A stretch of DNA of 64,000 bases from Puffinus mauretanicus (taxonomy: Eukaryota; Chordata; Aves; Procellariiformes; Procellariidae). This document shows, piece after piece, positions 1 through 13,914 of this stretch. The translations under genes were made by a program, and so were the position numbers. The stretch lies in assembly GCA_023333565.1 (NCBI GenBank), contig JAJKFH010000374.1, forward strand, positions 3,720,001 to 3,784,000, read 5' to 3'. The notes under the pieces are model-generated. The model saw nothing but the letters and a program-made list of their open reading frames with translations. It ran no database searches and was not told the DNA's origin. The stretch's first letter is position 1; each line of letters begins with the position of its first letter.

Positions 1-2579
1 GAGGGGTAGAGACCATGTTATGCTGTTTCATATAAAATACTTTAAAGAGAGAAAGGAAAGTGTTATGGTTACAATAACAAGAGATCTGTGAACCAAATGC
101 AAGACCCTTCACTTTTAGGGCACTCAATCCAGCTCTCTTCCAAGGGAACTGAACAGCTCTGGGGTGCTGGTGATGGAGATATGCAGCATTTTACATTCCA
201 GTCTGACCCTTGTTTAAGCACCTGCCTGGCTGTGAGGAATTATGGTATGGTTGATAAGCTCTTAGAGTTAGAGAGCCAATTTAAAACAAGGCCCAAAGCA
301 TCTCCGTAGTCACGACATAATCATCTAATACTTTTTGACTCCTAAGAAGTGGATTGTGCGTGTATGTGCGCACACAGGTGTTGAATGGGCTCTTTGATTT
401 ATTGGCTATTGTACAAGCTCCTTGCTGAGTTTTTGCACAGTATCAGACCCCAGGCTGACATCTGGGTGAGAATGACATTTGTGGATGACCAGCAGCACTG
501 ACCTAGGAACATTCCTCGGAGCAAAGTTATTGCCATCCAGGGGCGGGCAGTGTTGGACTGGGAAGAGATTGTTTGTCTTCCATCCATCATGTGAATTAGT
601 TGACTCCAGACCTTTGGATTGAATCTTTCTATAATTATATGTCCTATCAAGTACCTGATTTAAAAGCTTGCTCATAACAGGTTTATTATCTGCTGGTTTG
701 ACCACTTCTTTAGCTGCTGCTGAATCCTCCCACTGGTATTCCCTTTTCCAAAGCACTAGCCTTAGCATGTCAAAGCACTGGGATCAGTCTAATGGCTGTT
801 GCATTCGCACAAAAAAATGAGGAACTGCCTTTTTTGTTTCGGTTACTTTGGGTTTCCCTCTAAGTAACTTAGAGTAGTCTTCTCGCCTTAAGTTTCCCTA
901 CAGCTGAGAAAATCCTACTACTAAGATTTCTGTTAAGCAATTGTCTGGCTGATATGTAAAAACAGTTTTACTAAATAGTGCCTCGGTGGGTGCTGCAGGG
1001 ATCCACTTTCAGTGTGCTGTAGCTGCACAGCAAAGGAGATGCTCCTCAGGTGTTTTAGTTTGTGAGGTGAGACTAGTGACTTGTTCTGGCCTTCTGAAAT
1101 TGATTTGATGGATTCTGAAGGACTGGATGAGTGAAACAGTGTGTCAGTGTACCAAACCAATAAATCCTGTGTGGTTTATTTCTTCTCCCTCCCCCATATC
1201 CAGGCTTTCAACTTCTTCTAGGAACATTTGCTCTTGCATGAATGGAATCAAGGTCATCGTAGGAAACAGTAACCACGTGTTTGATTTTTCTTGGTATTAT
1301 GGTATGACTCATTGACTTAATTTGACTACAGTGTGTTGCTCAAGATCATTTTCTATGCAAAAAAGATTCCTCCCTCCCCTGTGCTGCTTGGGGAAAGGCA
1401 GATGCTTCATATTGCTGTAGATATAGAACAGAAGACACTTAGTAAGGCTGAGCTTGCCATTCGCCCAGTTACGCCTAGTCTGTATGGGGGCTTGCTGATC
1501 TGATCTCGGGTGACTCGAGCAATGGAATTTCCACCATATTGTGTAGGAAGACTTCCCATTTCAATAGGTCTTTCAACAGGTAGCAAAGGTATCCTTATTT
1601 TGAAACTCAGGTTTTCTTTTTTTTATTTATTATTCTCTCTGCTTGTAGAAAAATTAGTTATAAATGACACAGCAAAACCCAAATTATGTAGCGTTGTTAT
1701 GACTTTTGTGGAGGAGTTGGACACAACCTCTTTGTTTTGGCTTTTAAGGAGACTTGCTTGTTTAGAATGGAAGTGTGGAGGTTTGGTCATGATTGCAGGG
1801 CTTGAACCACGTAAGGCTTTACTTATCTGTGTAAGAAAACCAAGTTAAAGGAGCATTACTGTGTTAAAGAAATCAGTATGTTTGGCATGTAACTAAAATA
1901 TATATATAAAAAACTTGGAAAAAAATCCTCCATAACACTAACAAAATAACCCACAGGCTCTTAAGTTGTCAAATGAGGAACAAACTACATATATTTTATA
2001 TGTATGAGGGATTTTTTTTTGTGCATGTCAGACAAAGATGTTTTAAACCAAGAAATTTTAGAAGGATTTCTGAATGGGTTTCAAGAATGCTCTCTAAGAA
2101 ATTTTATTTGTAGCCTTCCTTCTGGCTCTTAAGAAATTAAAACAAATTTAACATTACAGTACTATAGTTGTTTGTTTTTCTTTAGTAACTCTACACTCGC
2201 TGAATTTAAAATCTGTGTGATCAAACAGTTCTGTAGTACTACTGCTCAGCGTGTTTGTATTTCATCCTTTTCCTTTAAAAATATACCCAGTGGCATAATG
2301 ATGCTCTCTGTTTTGGCAGAGATCCTTTTCTAATAATTTCTAACTTTGATTCCACCTGCCCCCCCCTCCCTTACTCCTCATGGGCATTTAAACGGTAAAC
2401 CTGGAGGCACTTTCCAGCTTTCAGGTCTGGATGTGTCCACGGGGTTCTTGGTGACTGCGTGCTGGGCTGAGGCCAGGGTGAGCAGCCTTCTCTCTGAGTG
2501 GTTTGGTTTCCACCGAGCAGAAACTTATAGGCATATAGAGGGCTGGAAGTGCTGTGCGGTCCATCAAGGGACTAGGGCA
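1..2579. other. Unique non-coding DNA, no recognised gene
   Basis: No recognised gene or repeat is visible. The longest open frame is about 120 codons on the minus strand (406-768). Its product shows no domain I know, and its length is within chance for a window this size. A T-rich stretch lies near 1617-1640 and AT-rich sequence lies around 1895-2015. The stretch could be intergenic or intronic; nothing in it decides which. Confidence 0.5.
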
Positions 2580-2632
2580 TAACACATGGCACCTCCCCTG
2601 TTGTGTGCGTAACGCGTGGCACCTCCCCTGTG
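2580..2632. repeat. 30-bp tandem duplication, about 1.8 copies
   Basis: Two copies of a unit beginning TAAC.C.TGGCACCTCCCC lie exactly 30 bp apart, starting near 2580 and 2610. They differ at a few positions (ACATGG against GCGTGG). The second copy is truncated after CCTGT. This is a local duplication with no coding consequence that can be seen. Confidence 0.7.
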
Positions 2633-2834
2633 GCTACAGCTACAGCCCCGAGAAGACTGTCCTAGCTGCTCCCTCCAGCCACTCTTTCATTCTCATTCTG
2701 ATCAATACTAAATCTATATGCAAAAGGGTGTGAGTGAGTGTATATTTACGTGGATATACATAAAAATATATAGTAATCCCTTGATTAGTTCTCAAGCGTG
2801 GTGGGTTTTCATATATGCACTTGTGTAGAGAAAG

Positions 2835-2881
2835 ATGTGTATGTATATATAAATACACATATATATATAAACACACACAAA
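2835..2881. repeat. Compound TG/TA/CA microsatellite
   Basis: Alternating purine-pyrimidine sequence runs from a TGTATG stretch through TATATA and CACATATATA to ACACACACA. It is imperfect, with several interruptions. Such tracts are prone to length change, so this is a likely polymorphic site. Confidence 0.75.
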
Positions 2882-5800
2882 AGCTGATGCTTTTCTCTTT
2901 GTTTTCTTTCTCAAATCAAGTACAGCTCATCAACAACATGGAATCATCCACAAGAAGGGAAGTTTAAAGCAACAGAAAATAGAAAGGGTCAGGGGAAGGA
3001 AAAGGATAGAAGGAAAAAATGTCAAATGCCTGGAGAGAACATATATATGTCTTCTCTTTGACTTGAAAAGAAATGGAAGCTGAATTCAAACCAACCCTTT
3101 TGTGGCTTGGAATTACCTGGTATAGCTTTTCCAACATGTTTTTGCTTATCGCTTGGTTTCAGTCCTTGGACCCCCTATTCATAAAAATGTAACTAATCTC
3201 ATCTCTGGGTTGGTGTGTTTAGTTATGTGTAAAAGTGTCAGTAGGTATAATTCCTACATTAAGAGAATAGAGGGAAGAATAGAGCAAGAAAAGTAGTGGA
3301 TAAAAAGCTGTTGAAAATGTAAGTTAACAGAAGAATGGAGATTAATCTGCTCTGAAGGTAGATATTATCTTCCTTCCATACCGAACCCCTGGAGGTCAGT
3401 GGTATCCTGGGTACCCAGGCTATGCAGTGTTGTCTCCTCTCTTTCAGCATTAGGGAGGGCATCAGCTTCAGGACTTGAACTCGAGTCTTGCTGTTTTCCT
3501 CTCTTTTCCCCAGGGCTGGACTGATGGAGGTATTTTGGGATGTTTTAGGCATTTATATAAGTGAGGTAAAATCTATTCTATGGTTTTTATTCATATTGCG
3601 TTAGCTCAGTGGCTTCTCACGAAAGCAAGAGGATTTTGTGCTGTGTATTTCCTCATTGACCCCTCTTTATCCTTTCCAGCAAGAGGCAGTGCTGGAGGTC
3701 CTGACAGTAATTCACTGCTTCACCTTCTCCCCACTCCTCTCTTATTTTGGTAGTTACCTTTATGGAGGAGAAAGCAGGCAGGTAGCTACAAATTGTCAAT
3801 GCAGGCAGCAGAAGTCGATAAGAAGGCAGGCAGGGAGCGAGATTGAGGAAGGCAGCTATAGATTTCTTTGCTTATTTCTTCTGAGTTTTTCAGAACTCGT
3901 GTGATTCACTCTTGTCAGATACTATTTTGAACCAAGCAGAGATGAACACATTCCTATAGTGAACAAAAAAGGCTGTCTGCATTCTTGCTTTTTTTCCTTG
4001 AAACTCTCGAGCCTTCATTTTTAGCAGATCCTTTAGTGATAAGCTATGAATGGGAGATGGTGGAGGTGGGAAAGTTCGTCTCTGCTCTTCCTACAATGAG
4101 GTACTCCACTGAAAGCCTGTAAAACAGGCAAAGGCAAACAGGCATCCTAAAAAGTGCATAAACCAGGGAAGAAAATGATTTTTTTTTTTTGGTGCAACTG
4201 AAAGTGAAGTATTGGTAACAGGAGTGCCTGGACAAAGAAGAATTCGTCTGAAATCAGTCAGAATTGTCTTAGTTTTTATACTGACTGAATCTAATGCATC
4301 TTGGATGGGAATCGATAAGAGTTCAGTTGTTTGATGCCTATAAATCAAGCCTAGAGAAAAGTGCTGAACAGTAACTTGTATGGACCAATCCTGTCCTAGC
4401 CCTGATGTGAACTGGATTAATCTTATGGACACTTTCTGTCCTTAATTCCCAACCATTCACTATTACTGCCTGTTTTAACTTTCTAAAGGGTGCCTAGAAT
4501 TTGTTTTACTCAAAGTGTTTGATTTGGATCTGACTTGTTTCTATTGTCTAGAAGTTTTCTTGATCCGTCTGGTCCGATTTGCTGTGGGGAAGGAGCGATT
4601 GTTTATGTTAATTTGCTTTGCAGAAAATGAGGAGGAGATGAAGAGAAATCGAGGTTTCATTTTTGCTTTCTCAGTCTTGGAAAATGAGAAAAGTCGGCCT
4701 TTTATGTCATACTTACAGAAGCAATAAGGTAAGCTGGAGGTGGAGAAGGTCTCTTCAGCCATCCTGAGGGCAGGAAGCCCGAAAGCTTTTCTTGGAGTAC
4801 TGGGCCTTTATGGACAGGCAGTGCCAAAGAGCAGTAGGGTAACACAGTCGTGCGGGAGAATTGGCTCCTTGCTTTGCTCCTGCCCAATTGGATTACCTGC
4901 TTACTCATCCGTTCTCCTGAGCAGATGTCAGAGCAAGGAGGTGACAGAGGAATTCATTAATACTGCAGGAGGTCAGTAAGCTTGCACGGGAGAAGCTGAT
5001 AGGAATAAGAGATCCTCTGTGTGAGTATGTACAGACATGTGCCCATCGCTGCCCTCCCCTGGGCCCAGTGGAATTTGCTTTTAGAAGCAATTACAGCAAA
5101 CCTGCTCTCTCCATGGAGAGCAGCGGTGTTGCTCCCTCCTCTGCTGCGGGATTGTGTGGCTGACAGCTTGCATCACCCCAAGAGCTTGACAAGAGTGCAG
5201 GGAACCAGAGGCAATGTGGATCCTGTAGGCGCCTCAAAGGTGCTTTTTTTAGAGTTGCAAGACAAGCAGTTGCTTGTAGAGAGCACAAGTGTTAATCCTC
5301 CCAGTGGGGAGGGAGGAAGATGTATTCTATGATTCCTGTAGGGTCTGAAATCTGCTACAGCTAATGCAAAGAGGCACCTGCTACAAGGAGGAACACTCTT
5401 CCTCTGCCATTCCATCTCTGAGCAGCAAGGATGTGAAAGCTCTGTACAGCTAGGCAAAATTTGAATTTTACAGATAGCTGGTGTGGAGGTTTGGGATGGA
5501 GTGTTCATCTCTCTGTGGCTACCCAAACTTGGTTCATTTTAAACCACTCATGAAATGAATTGGCTTATCACCTGGCTGGGAGACCAAATGTGTTGCCTTT
5601 TCCTTTTTTGTGTCTCCCTGTGGCATGGTCTCTGGGAAGAAGACAGCATCATTAGGTCAGTCTTCCGAGTCCTTTATGTGGTATTGCCAGTTTCTTATTT
5701 ACAGTGGCAACAGAATGAGAAATCTGTTTTGACTGTCTTCCAATGGATTTCAGCCCAGAAGTTTACAAGTGAGCCATCTCCTCTTTCTGGGGGATCAGAT

Positions 5801-8800
5801 ATGAATAGAGAAGGTATGTATTACACTCCTCCAGGAATTGGTTTCCCTTAGCCAGATCACCAGAGGATATGGAGCTGCTAGATACCGTGGGTAAAGAAGG
5901 GGACTATTTCTTGGGAGACCTTTAAGGAAATTCTAAATACTACAAAAAGATGTTTCGATGACGTTGCTGAAGTCTTGGAAGGATGTAATGAGATGTAATA
6001 ATAGGAAACTGAGCACAGCAATATACGTTTAAATACCAAAAAGCCCTTTGCAAGCCATGAGACCTGTTATGTCACTAAGCAGTCAGCTGCTTAATCCATC
6101 TGAAACTGGGATGAAATAACCAGCAAAGCCAATGGGACTAGGCCAGAGGGGCTGGTATTGAGAGTATTGGATAAGTGGTCAATAAGTCTTTAATTATTTG
6201 CTTGGGTCTAGTGGTTGTGTTAAGTGCTCCACTGAATTACCCAGAACATTCTTATTTTACAAGTCAGTGTTGACTCCAGTGCTCAGGTAGGATGGGATGC
6301 AAAGGGGTGCTGCTCCTTTGAGAGTGTCAGTTGACTCAGTGAATGTGTATGTCACGCCAAGGAGCAAGGGTCAGAGAGGAACAAACTAGCTGAGGACTTG
6401 AAGGCAATATAAGCCACATTCATGCAACATTGCCCCTCCAAAGGGCCAGCCAACTGGGTTCAAACTAGATTTATCTCAGATGGAAGACTACAGCAATGCT
6501 GCAATTTATTTCTATTCCCAGCTTGGTATCTCCACAAGATGTCACACTGTGCCATGCAGAAGTCCCAGTCAGTTTAGAGATAATTTAGGGCTCTCTACTG
6601 TATTCCAGTGCATGCAGTAGCTATGCCTGGTAATGTCGCACCAAGAAGAGCCCAGGTAAAGAATAAACAGCTGCGTACTGTGAGCATCTGCCCATGTGCA
6701 CACGCATGGAGTCAGAGCGCGTTTTGCAGAGGTGGGCTAGCTGCCCATTCAGTTCTGCACTTGTGAGAGTCTCATTCAAGACAATACAAGATGGGAGAGA
6801 GGGAACTGAGGTTTGGATGCTACTTTCATGGTAGCCAACTAGAGAAATTTATGTGAGTTTAAGCTATATGTTGAGGAATGAGGCATCTAGACCTCCTTCT
6901 GAGGCATCAGTAGCTCAACCAGGCAAAACACATTGTTCAGGAGCTGTCAGAGACGATAATTTAGCCCCTCTTCTTCCCCCCCAGTAAAACTCATTTACCC
7001 TGTTCATCGAATTCAGATAGCAGGGTAAGTCACACTCCAACTCTTTTAAATCACTTCAAATCACATATTTTAAGTGACAAAGTTGTATTTTATTGCTGAA
7101 TTACTATTTTCCAGTAGTCACTAATGTGTGTCCTTGGTTTTGGTTGCTTTGGTGCAGCTTGATGGTACATAGATATCTGTACCTAAGCCTGGGACTGCTG
7201 CCTAGGTGTGCCCATCCTGTAGATCCATAAAGGCCTTGTGTTCCCCAGGAATAAGGCGTCATGCCAGTGCAATGCCTGAGAAAAAAACTCAAGATGGGAA
7301 CCTGTTGTCACACTGCCTAGGGGACCAGATGGAGCAACTGATGAGACAAGTTTAAATGGCTAAGTGTGTGCAGCTTGGTTAAGCATTGACTGAGGATGGA
7401 TATGTGAACTCTGCCAGGTACTTCAAGGGCACTCCCACCAACCAGTCTGTCATGCCTTTTAGGCAAGGCTCCTTGTCAGGAAGCAGGGATGGTGCCTACT
7501 GGACAATTGGGAAAGCAGGAGATGGGCTGTTGCCTATGTGCCCTTTAGGAACACAACCCATCTGTTTGGAGCACCCCAGCAGATCTCCTGCCATTTGTGA
7601 GTGAATGGGACAGAAAGAGCTTATCAACAGAGAGGACTTTTACCAAGGAAAGAGATGATATATTCAGTGGGATATAAGAGGATGAATGAGAGACGAGTAA
7701 GAGAGGGGGAAATAAAAACCAACCCAAACCAACAACCACTTTGTAGTGACTCTTCCATGCAGCAATGCTTGTGCTGTAGTACCGATGAAGGTTGGATTGC
7801 CCATATCTTGAGGTATTGGTCTTAGGCTTCAAGTGTCATTCCCTTATACTCAGTGTAACTTCCTTTCTTGGTGTTTGATGCCCTTCAGACCAGAGGCTTG
7901 CAGAGCGGAGTGGCACTGCTGAGGCCAGGCACAGCCCTGCTGCATGTGAGTGAAATGTGCAGTCCCTTTCATGCCTACAAGTTGTGCCCAGGACCTGCCT
8001 CTCTCCGTGCAGGACTCTCCTGGCTCCCTGTGCATCTCCTGTGCAGGGTGGGGTGCATGCTGCTGCAGGGTGCGCCCAGAGTAAGAGGTGTGAAAGGGCC
8101 ATTCATGGGAATCTGAGGTTAAGGACTGACCACGAGGGAAGAAAGCCCCAAAGAATTACCATATTATGAAGCTCTGAGGAAAGAATTGGCAAGGAGGTTA
8201 CTATTGTACAGATTAAATGAGGGGAAAAAAATTCCCCTCCACTGCTGTATTTGAACTCCTTTATGCTTCAGAGTTCTTTTTTGTGTTGAAATAAGATGGG
8301 TGTGATAATGGTATTTTCTTCTGTTGTATGTTGGTTAACAACTTATCACCGTATCATAGCTATTAGATTAACCTCCACTCACCAGTGGAGACCTGAGAAC
8401 TGCTTCATAGACCCCTGAGATTGTAAAAGAAGTAAGAAGTTACTTCTAGAGCTGAAATAGGGGAGTCTTGGGCCTCCACCAGCTGAGAAGATGTTACAAA
8501 GGTAGACCATTGAACCAAATGATAAAATGTTGAAGTCTGATCCTTAGAGAACTTGTGTGCCTGGAAGCTGAGCACCAAGAGCGATTTAATCTTTTACTGC
8601 TACATCAAGGAAGGAAATCAGAGACCGGCCCTGGCACAAGGGAAAAATCAGCTCCAGGGAAGAAACCAATTTATGATTGAATAAATGAAAAGATTGGGGT
8701 ATTCACTGCAACTATGCCTTAATGGACATACCACAATTGTTCTTAAGCATCTTATACCTTGAAGGGTCCTGAAGTGCTTTCAGAATTGTGTGGACAGGAG

Positions 8801-11099
8801 GATTTATTTAGCTTGCCACTGATGTATTGTCATTTAACAGCACGCTAATTTAACTTAGGCAGTTAAGGACAGGAATGAAACTTCAAAGGAAATAATTACT
8901 GATGTTGGGAAGCAGTCAGGATATCTGAACTTTGTTGCTCATGAGATTTTTAAAAAAGCATACTGGGAAAGCCCTTACTTTTTGTCTGTTCCAGGGATGT
9001 CCTCTCTAGTGATGCTGCAGCCTCTAGTAATTGCAATCAATATAGCTTAAGGTTAGAGAACTGTCTGATACCAAGTTACCCCGTTTGCTTACTGCAGCAG
9101 AGTATTTCCATGCAAAGGTATTAATTTATTACTGATTCAGAGGGAAACGCTTCTAGAAATTTTCATCTCTTTCTGCAGAAACCTGAGCTCTGGAGGTTAC
9201 CCATCCAAGAAAAATGTTAACATCTGTAGCTGTAGCCAGTATTTCCAGCACTGTTTTGAAGGGAATTGGGTGAAGCAAGGCATTTTCCTATTCTGTTCTA
9301 AGTGTTATCCTATGTTTCACTTAAGTCTGTGTAACTGGAATGGGAGAAATAATCTGTATCTAAATTCAGTCAACAAGGAAACTAGAATACCAAAAAGATG
9401 GCATTTGTTGCACACAAATCTGGCAAGTATGGTAGTTGGTAGAAAGATCTGATGAGGCTGGTCTTCAGAGGGAGAGGTTCACACTGACTAATTGTTTGTG
9501 AGAATAGATTTGTTAATGATTTGGAACCACTGAAGCGGTGTTGAGATTTGTAGCTGAAGCTTGAGGGGAGAGCGATTGGCCTATAGTCCCGTGAAGAATC
9601 CGTATTTGAAGCCATTGTGTCCTCTCTGGCTCATCAGACTTCTACTCTAGAACATTGACAGTGGCTCCCAAATTAGTATCTTGCAGTCTGGTGCATATGG
9701 TACATTTGTAGTTTAGTGTTTAAAAAAAAAAAAAAGCAAGATGGAACAAAAATCCTTCATCAGCAACTTTTTCAGATTTCACTAGGAGGAACTGCATTGC
9801 TCTGAACTTTGATGGTGACTGCAGCTTTATTTTGAGACGTGCTAAACACCTCTGCCAATCACATAGTAATTCACAGTCAGATCCACCATCAGCTCTCAAC
9901 CAGAAGCTTGTCAGATAATCTCCTTTAAAGCAGTACCTGCCTGTGATGGGGTCTCCAGCCTGTTCCTTTTCATTTCTCTTGTAATAAAATCTGGCATTCC
10001 TGAGGCTGTTGTGCTGTGCTTAAGATCCAATTGATTTTTCTAAAATGTTTAAATGCAATAATTTCTAATCTGCATATTCTATTAACATATGGAAAGACAG
10101 CATACAAACTGCCAGGAGGTTTCTGGGATTTCTTCCATCCTCAAACTGACAGGGCATGTTTGAACTGGAGCTGTGATGGCAACGGACATGGGTTTGCATA
10201 GACACATTTTACTCTCCTAAGGAATAACAAATAGACAGCAGTGTCATACATGCAGATTCCAACAGGGAGCTTTCAAGGTTAACCTCCAGGGCTCCCTTAC
10301 TGGTGATTGAAGTTGTCAGAGTTTCTTAGGGGAGGCACAGCCTCACAGTTGCTTATCTGGGAAGAGATGCCACCACCCAGCATGCAGAAAGCTGCCTTGG
10401 AGTTTGTTTTGGGTCGTTCTCATGTGGAAGCCTATGTAATCAGCCCTTTGTCAGTGTGCATCTCCTGCTTTCCTCTTGTCTTTCTTTCAGTCTTCCTCTT
10501 CTGTCCTGTCATCTTACTTTTATTTGGGATTGCGAAATAACCCGACTGAGCCATGATGTGACCCAAATGATCCTTTATAATCAGATTGCTGGCTGGCCAG
10601 TGGAACTTGGCTACAAAATCATGAGATCCAGATCATTGTAACCCTCTCTCACAGACATGTCCTTCATGCAGCATGTAAAGAATACACATTGAGTTTAACT
10701 GGACTTTTATTTATAGGAAGAACTTTTGCCCCAAGTTGCAATTGAAGCACTGTGTGACACTTCCGGAGGTTGGTGTCAATGTGTGTGTCTGTTCCACAGT
10801 TGCCTTAAACAGTGTTCCACCAACGACCAGAAACCTCTGTAAAGGCTGTTCCTATGCCACTGCTTACCACAGAGACATAGAAATGGAGGTGGAGTCCAAT
10901 GGTCCTGGTGCCTCATAATGAACAACAAGATTCAGCAATATGCGGGTAACTGCAAAATAAATCATGAGGAAGGATGAAGCAAACCAGTTAAGGTAGTTTG
11001 TGCTAATGTAAACCATCTATATTCACAGCTACTTTGTATGGTGCCTATTTGGTGTATAAAATATAATGATAAATAGCTCATGTGACTTTCTGTATCAAA
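2882..11099. other. Unique non-coding DNA, no recognised gene
   Basis: About 8 kb without a recognised gene. Short GC-richer patches occur at roughly 4900-5300 and 7880-8110, but they lack CpG-island density and contain only short overlapping frames with no known domain. A 13-base A tract lies near 9722-9734. At 4690-4715 a tiny stretch is bracketed by good acceptor-like and donor-like sequences, but no adjoining exon supports it. Confidence 0.5.
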
Positions 11100-11160
11100 G
11101 GTGAAATCCTGGCCCCACTGACTTCAATGGGAATTTTGCTTTCAAAGCAGTGGCCCTAGC
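11099..11160 (+). repeat. Ancient interspersed-repeat fragment with inverted arms
   Basis: The stretch GTGAAATCCTGGCCCCACTG is followed by ACTTCAATGGGA. Together these resemble a widespread old amniote repeat whose name I cannot assign with certainty. A related, more decayed stretch occurs at about 29876-29915 in the same orientation. Within this copy CCACTG (11115-11120) pairs with CAGTGG (11148-11153), so it could fold as a hairpin. Repeat status is inferred from memory of the motif plus the second copy in the window. Confidence 0.4.
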
Positions 11161-11346
11161 TAAGTCATTCCAGCTCACTTGCTCATAAGAGGTAAAATCT
11201 CAGGCATTCAGTTTATCTGCCTGCTGATGCACATTGTAGAAATGCTAAAAACCTCAGCATCCTAGAGAGAAATGTATGTAGGTTCTGCAAAGGCCACTGA
11301 CGTAGGCGTCCTTTAGTTGCAAAAGCAATTCTGCTGGCTGAGCCTG

Positions 11347-11455
11347 CAGTCTTGGGCAAGTCACTTGACTCCTGCATGTAACGTGGGAGTCATGACAATG
11401 AGATGCTATATTTAACAAACATGTTGCAAGGTCTTATGTGATGTAGTATGCAGAG
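11347..11455 (+). repeat. MIR-like SINE fragment
   Basis: CTTGGGCAAGTCACTTGACTC matches the conserved core of MIR. It is followed by a degenerate form of the region that normally reads as a 'TCATCTGTAAAATGGGGATAATAAT' type segment and then a GTTGCAAGG / ATGTGATG 3' part. The 5' tRNA-like part is not visible. MIR elements are tRNA-derived SINEs that stopped moving long ago, so strong divergence is expected. Confidence 0.5.
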
Positions 11456-11459
11456 CAGT

Positions 11460-13914
11460 CTGAGAGGAAATATGAGGGGCAGGAAGGTGCAAATCATGGC
11501 TGTACTAACAAACAAATGACTTGCAACTTATGTCATCTACCTAATCAAAGTAGTCAACAAACCTTACAATCTATATAGAGGAATCAGTGTAATCAATTCA
11601 TTGTATTAGTTTCAGATTCATTTAATATAGCTTAGTACATGTAATAAAAGAGAAAAAACATATATATTTGATATGCTACAGAAAAATCTGTTGTAGCTAA
11701 ACCATTATTATTTCAACTGAAACGTGGCTACAATACCAGAGTTATATTTAAGGTCTTAAATAGGCAACGGACTCCTTAGAGTGAACTCTCTTCCTCTATG
11801 GGTATAGAGTTCTTCTAATCTGTTCGTTATGAGAAATGTTATGAGTGAGAGCAGAAATAATCTTGGTTTTTTTGGCGATAACTTAAAGCACTGAGAAGCG
11901 TCATGGTTTGGATAAGCTTGGAAGATGGATATCTTTTGTATTCCTGACTATCTGCTCTGTGGCCATCTCAGCTGGCCATGTTCTAAGATGACTTTTGACC
12001 AAGAAAAAAAAATCTTGCTTCCAATCCCAAATTGGAGAATGAATCCTAAGGAGTTTTTAGAGAAAGTGAGAGAAGTCCTTTGATTACTGCTTTGATTTGT
12101 TTCTGAAGGAAATGAATTTCTGAAAGCATTTGTCAAGAGTAGGGGACATTACCAGTCATTTGCCATTTAGAGAAATAGGCTGGCTAGTCTCTCTGTTATT
12201 GAAACTCTTCCACAGATGAGACAAATCTTCTTTTCCTCCTTGCAAACAGTAATTTCAACCATAAAGAAACACTGTACTTTATTTCCAGGACGATATTTAT
12301 TCTGCAGAAGGAATAAATATATGTAAGATAAAAATTGAGAATAGGATGATATATGGTAGACAAACCCAACAATGTTGTGAAAGAAATAACAACTTAGGAT
12401 TGAGATCAAGATGTCATTGCAGGAAGAGTCATAATTTTGGAATCCTTTGCTTGGGAGTGATTAAAATCTTGACAATAATTAATGTTATGTTGGGGCTCTT
12501 TTTGCCCCATTTTCCTTTTTACTTTGTTTTAGAGGAAACTTGGATCGTGCATTTCTAAGTTGCCTGTTCTCACTTCTGATAAAAGCTTCAGTTATGTGAA
12601 TACTAAAGGCTCCCAACTCCACTGCTCTGCCTTTATCTCATGATTTATTGTATGAGAAGGTGGATGCTATACGACTGTTTCGGGTTGGGGCTTTTAAAAC
12701 AGTGCAGGATTCACTGTTATCAAAGATAATACAAGCTCAACACAACCTGACATATACATGCTCTAGTGGCTAAACACAGTGGTGGCATATATTTTGTAAA
12801 TATTCATAGGTACGTGGATTCTGTTTTTGAGTTGTGCCTCATCTTTGCATTAAAAAAAAAGTCCAAAAATGTTTTCACTCATTTTATACTTAAAAAAAAA
12901 AAATCACATTGGATGATTACTCAAAGCAATTTTTCCCTAGAGAACTATAAGTGTATGAAAAATAGAAACTTATCCACACTAGCTATTATTTAATTTCTTC
13001 AGCGGGTTTAGAGGGATTCTACATTCATTCCTAAATGGAATTATGCAGAGGAGAACTTGAAAGAAAATTTTTCATTTTACCGAATTTTTTTGCGCTTTGA
13101 TAAACTTTTCCAAGGGAAGAGAGACAAATCCCATTACTATTGCTTTCTAAAGTGAGGCTTGACAAGGCAGTAGTATAGCAAATATTTTTGAGGATAGAAT
13201 CCTCTGCTTGGAGAGTAGAGCTGAGTGAGCTTTTCCATGGTTGTTTCTGTACCTTTTGATCTAAATTCTTATTTGAGAGTCTCTCTTTCTCCTGTCCATG
13301 TGTTATGTGGCAGACTTACAGGATCCAGAACTATTCTTGCCAAGAGAAGTGTCCCCTCCTTATCCTCACCCCACTGGCAGGCTTAAGGATCACACAAAAT
13401 GCTTTCTAGCCTGCATCCTGAAGAAGAGAAAATGTGAAAAGCAAGTGTCTTGCACCACGACCTTCTGTCACAGCTGGGAGTTAGGGATATGCCCAGCCAG
13501 CAATAAGCAAATAGCTTCAGCAGAAATGCTGCTTACATACTACTATGATCATAGTTTACTGGGAGTCTGGACCTTGTTTAGTTGTTGAGTTGGGTGCAGA
13601 AGAGCATAATACATACCCAGGCATCTTACAGCAATGGAAATAGCAGGGTGAGATGCAGATCGCTAGTTGTGTTTTAGCTGCACTGGTAGTATAGGCTGGG
13701 GAGAATTTTTTTTCTCTTGTGCCAGGGATTTTTGTCTCCAGTATGAATCGTTGGTATCCAAAGTGGGTGCCAGTGTTGAGGTGGCGAGAGACTGCTTTCC
13801 AGATGGGTCAGATGATAGCAGTGGTACTGGGAAAGGCAAAGAAAGCAACCACTTTGGGTGGTTACTTTGGAGAGCGTTGAGGAAGGGGAATTTTTTTTAA
13901 TTGCTCTAGTAGAT
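11460..13914. other. Unique AT-rich non-coding DNA
   Basis: No recognised gene. The sequence is notably AT-rich between about 11500 and 13150, with A tracts near 12850 and 12893 and many in-frame stops on both strands. Only short open frames are present. Confidence 0.5.

Noticed and set aside
406..768. Minus-strand open frame of 120 codons with plausible-looking composition
   Set aside because: No known family, no splice or promoter support, and the length is within chance for 64 kb.
4696..4712. Ten-base micro-exon between TTACAG and GTAAGC
   Set aside because: Short splice-like words are common, and neither side has a supporting exon.
5322..5336. ATTCTATGATTC, resembling the CR1 3' terminal repeat
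   Set aside because: The upstream sequence does not match the CR1 3' UTR, and only one and a half units are present.
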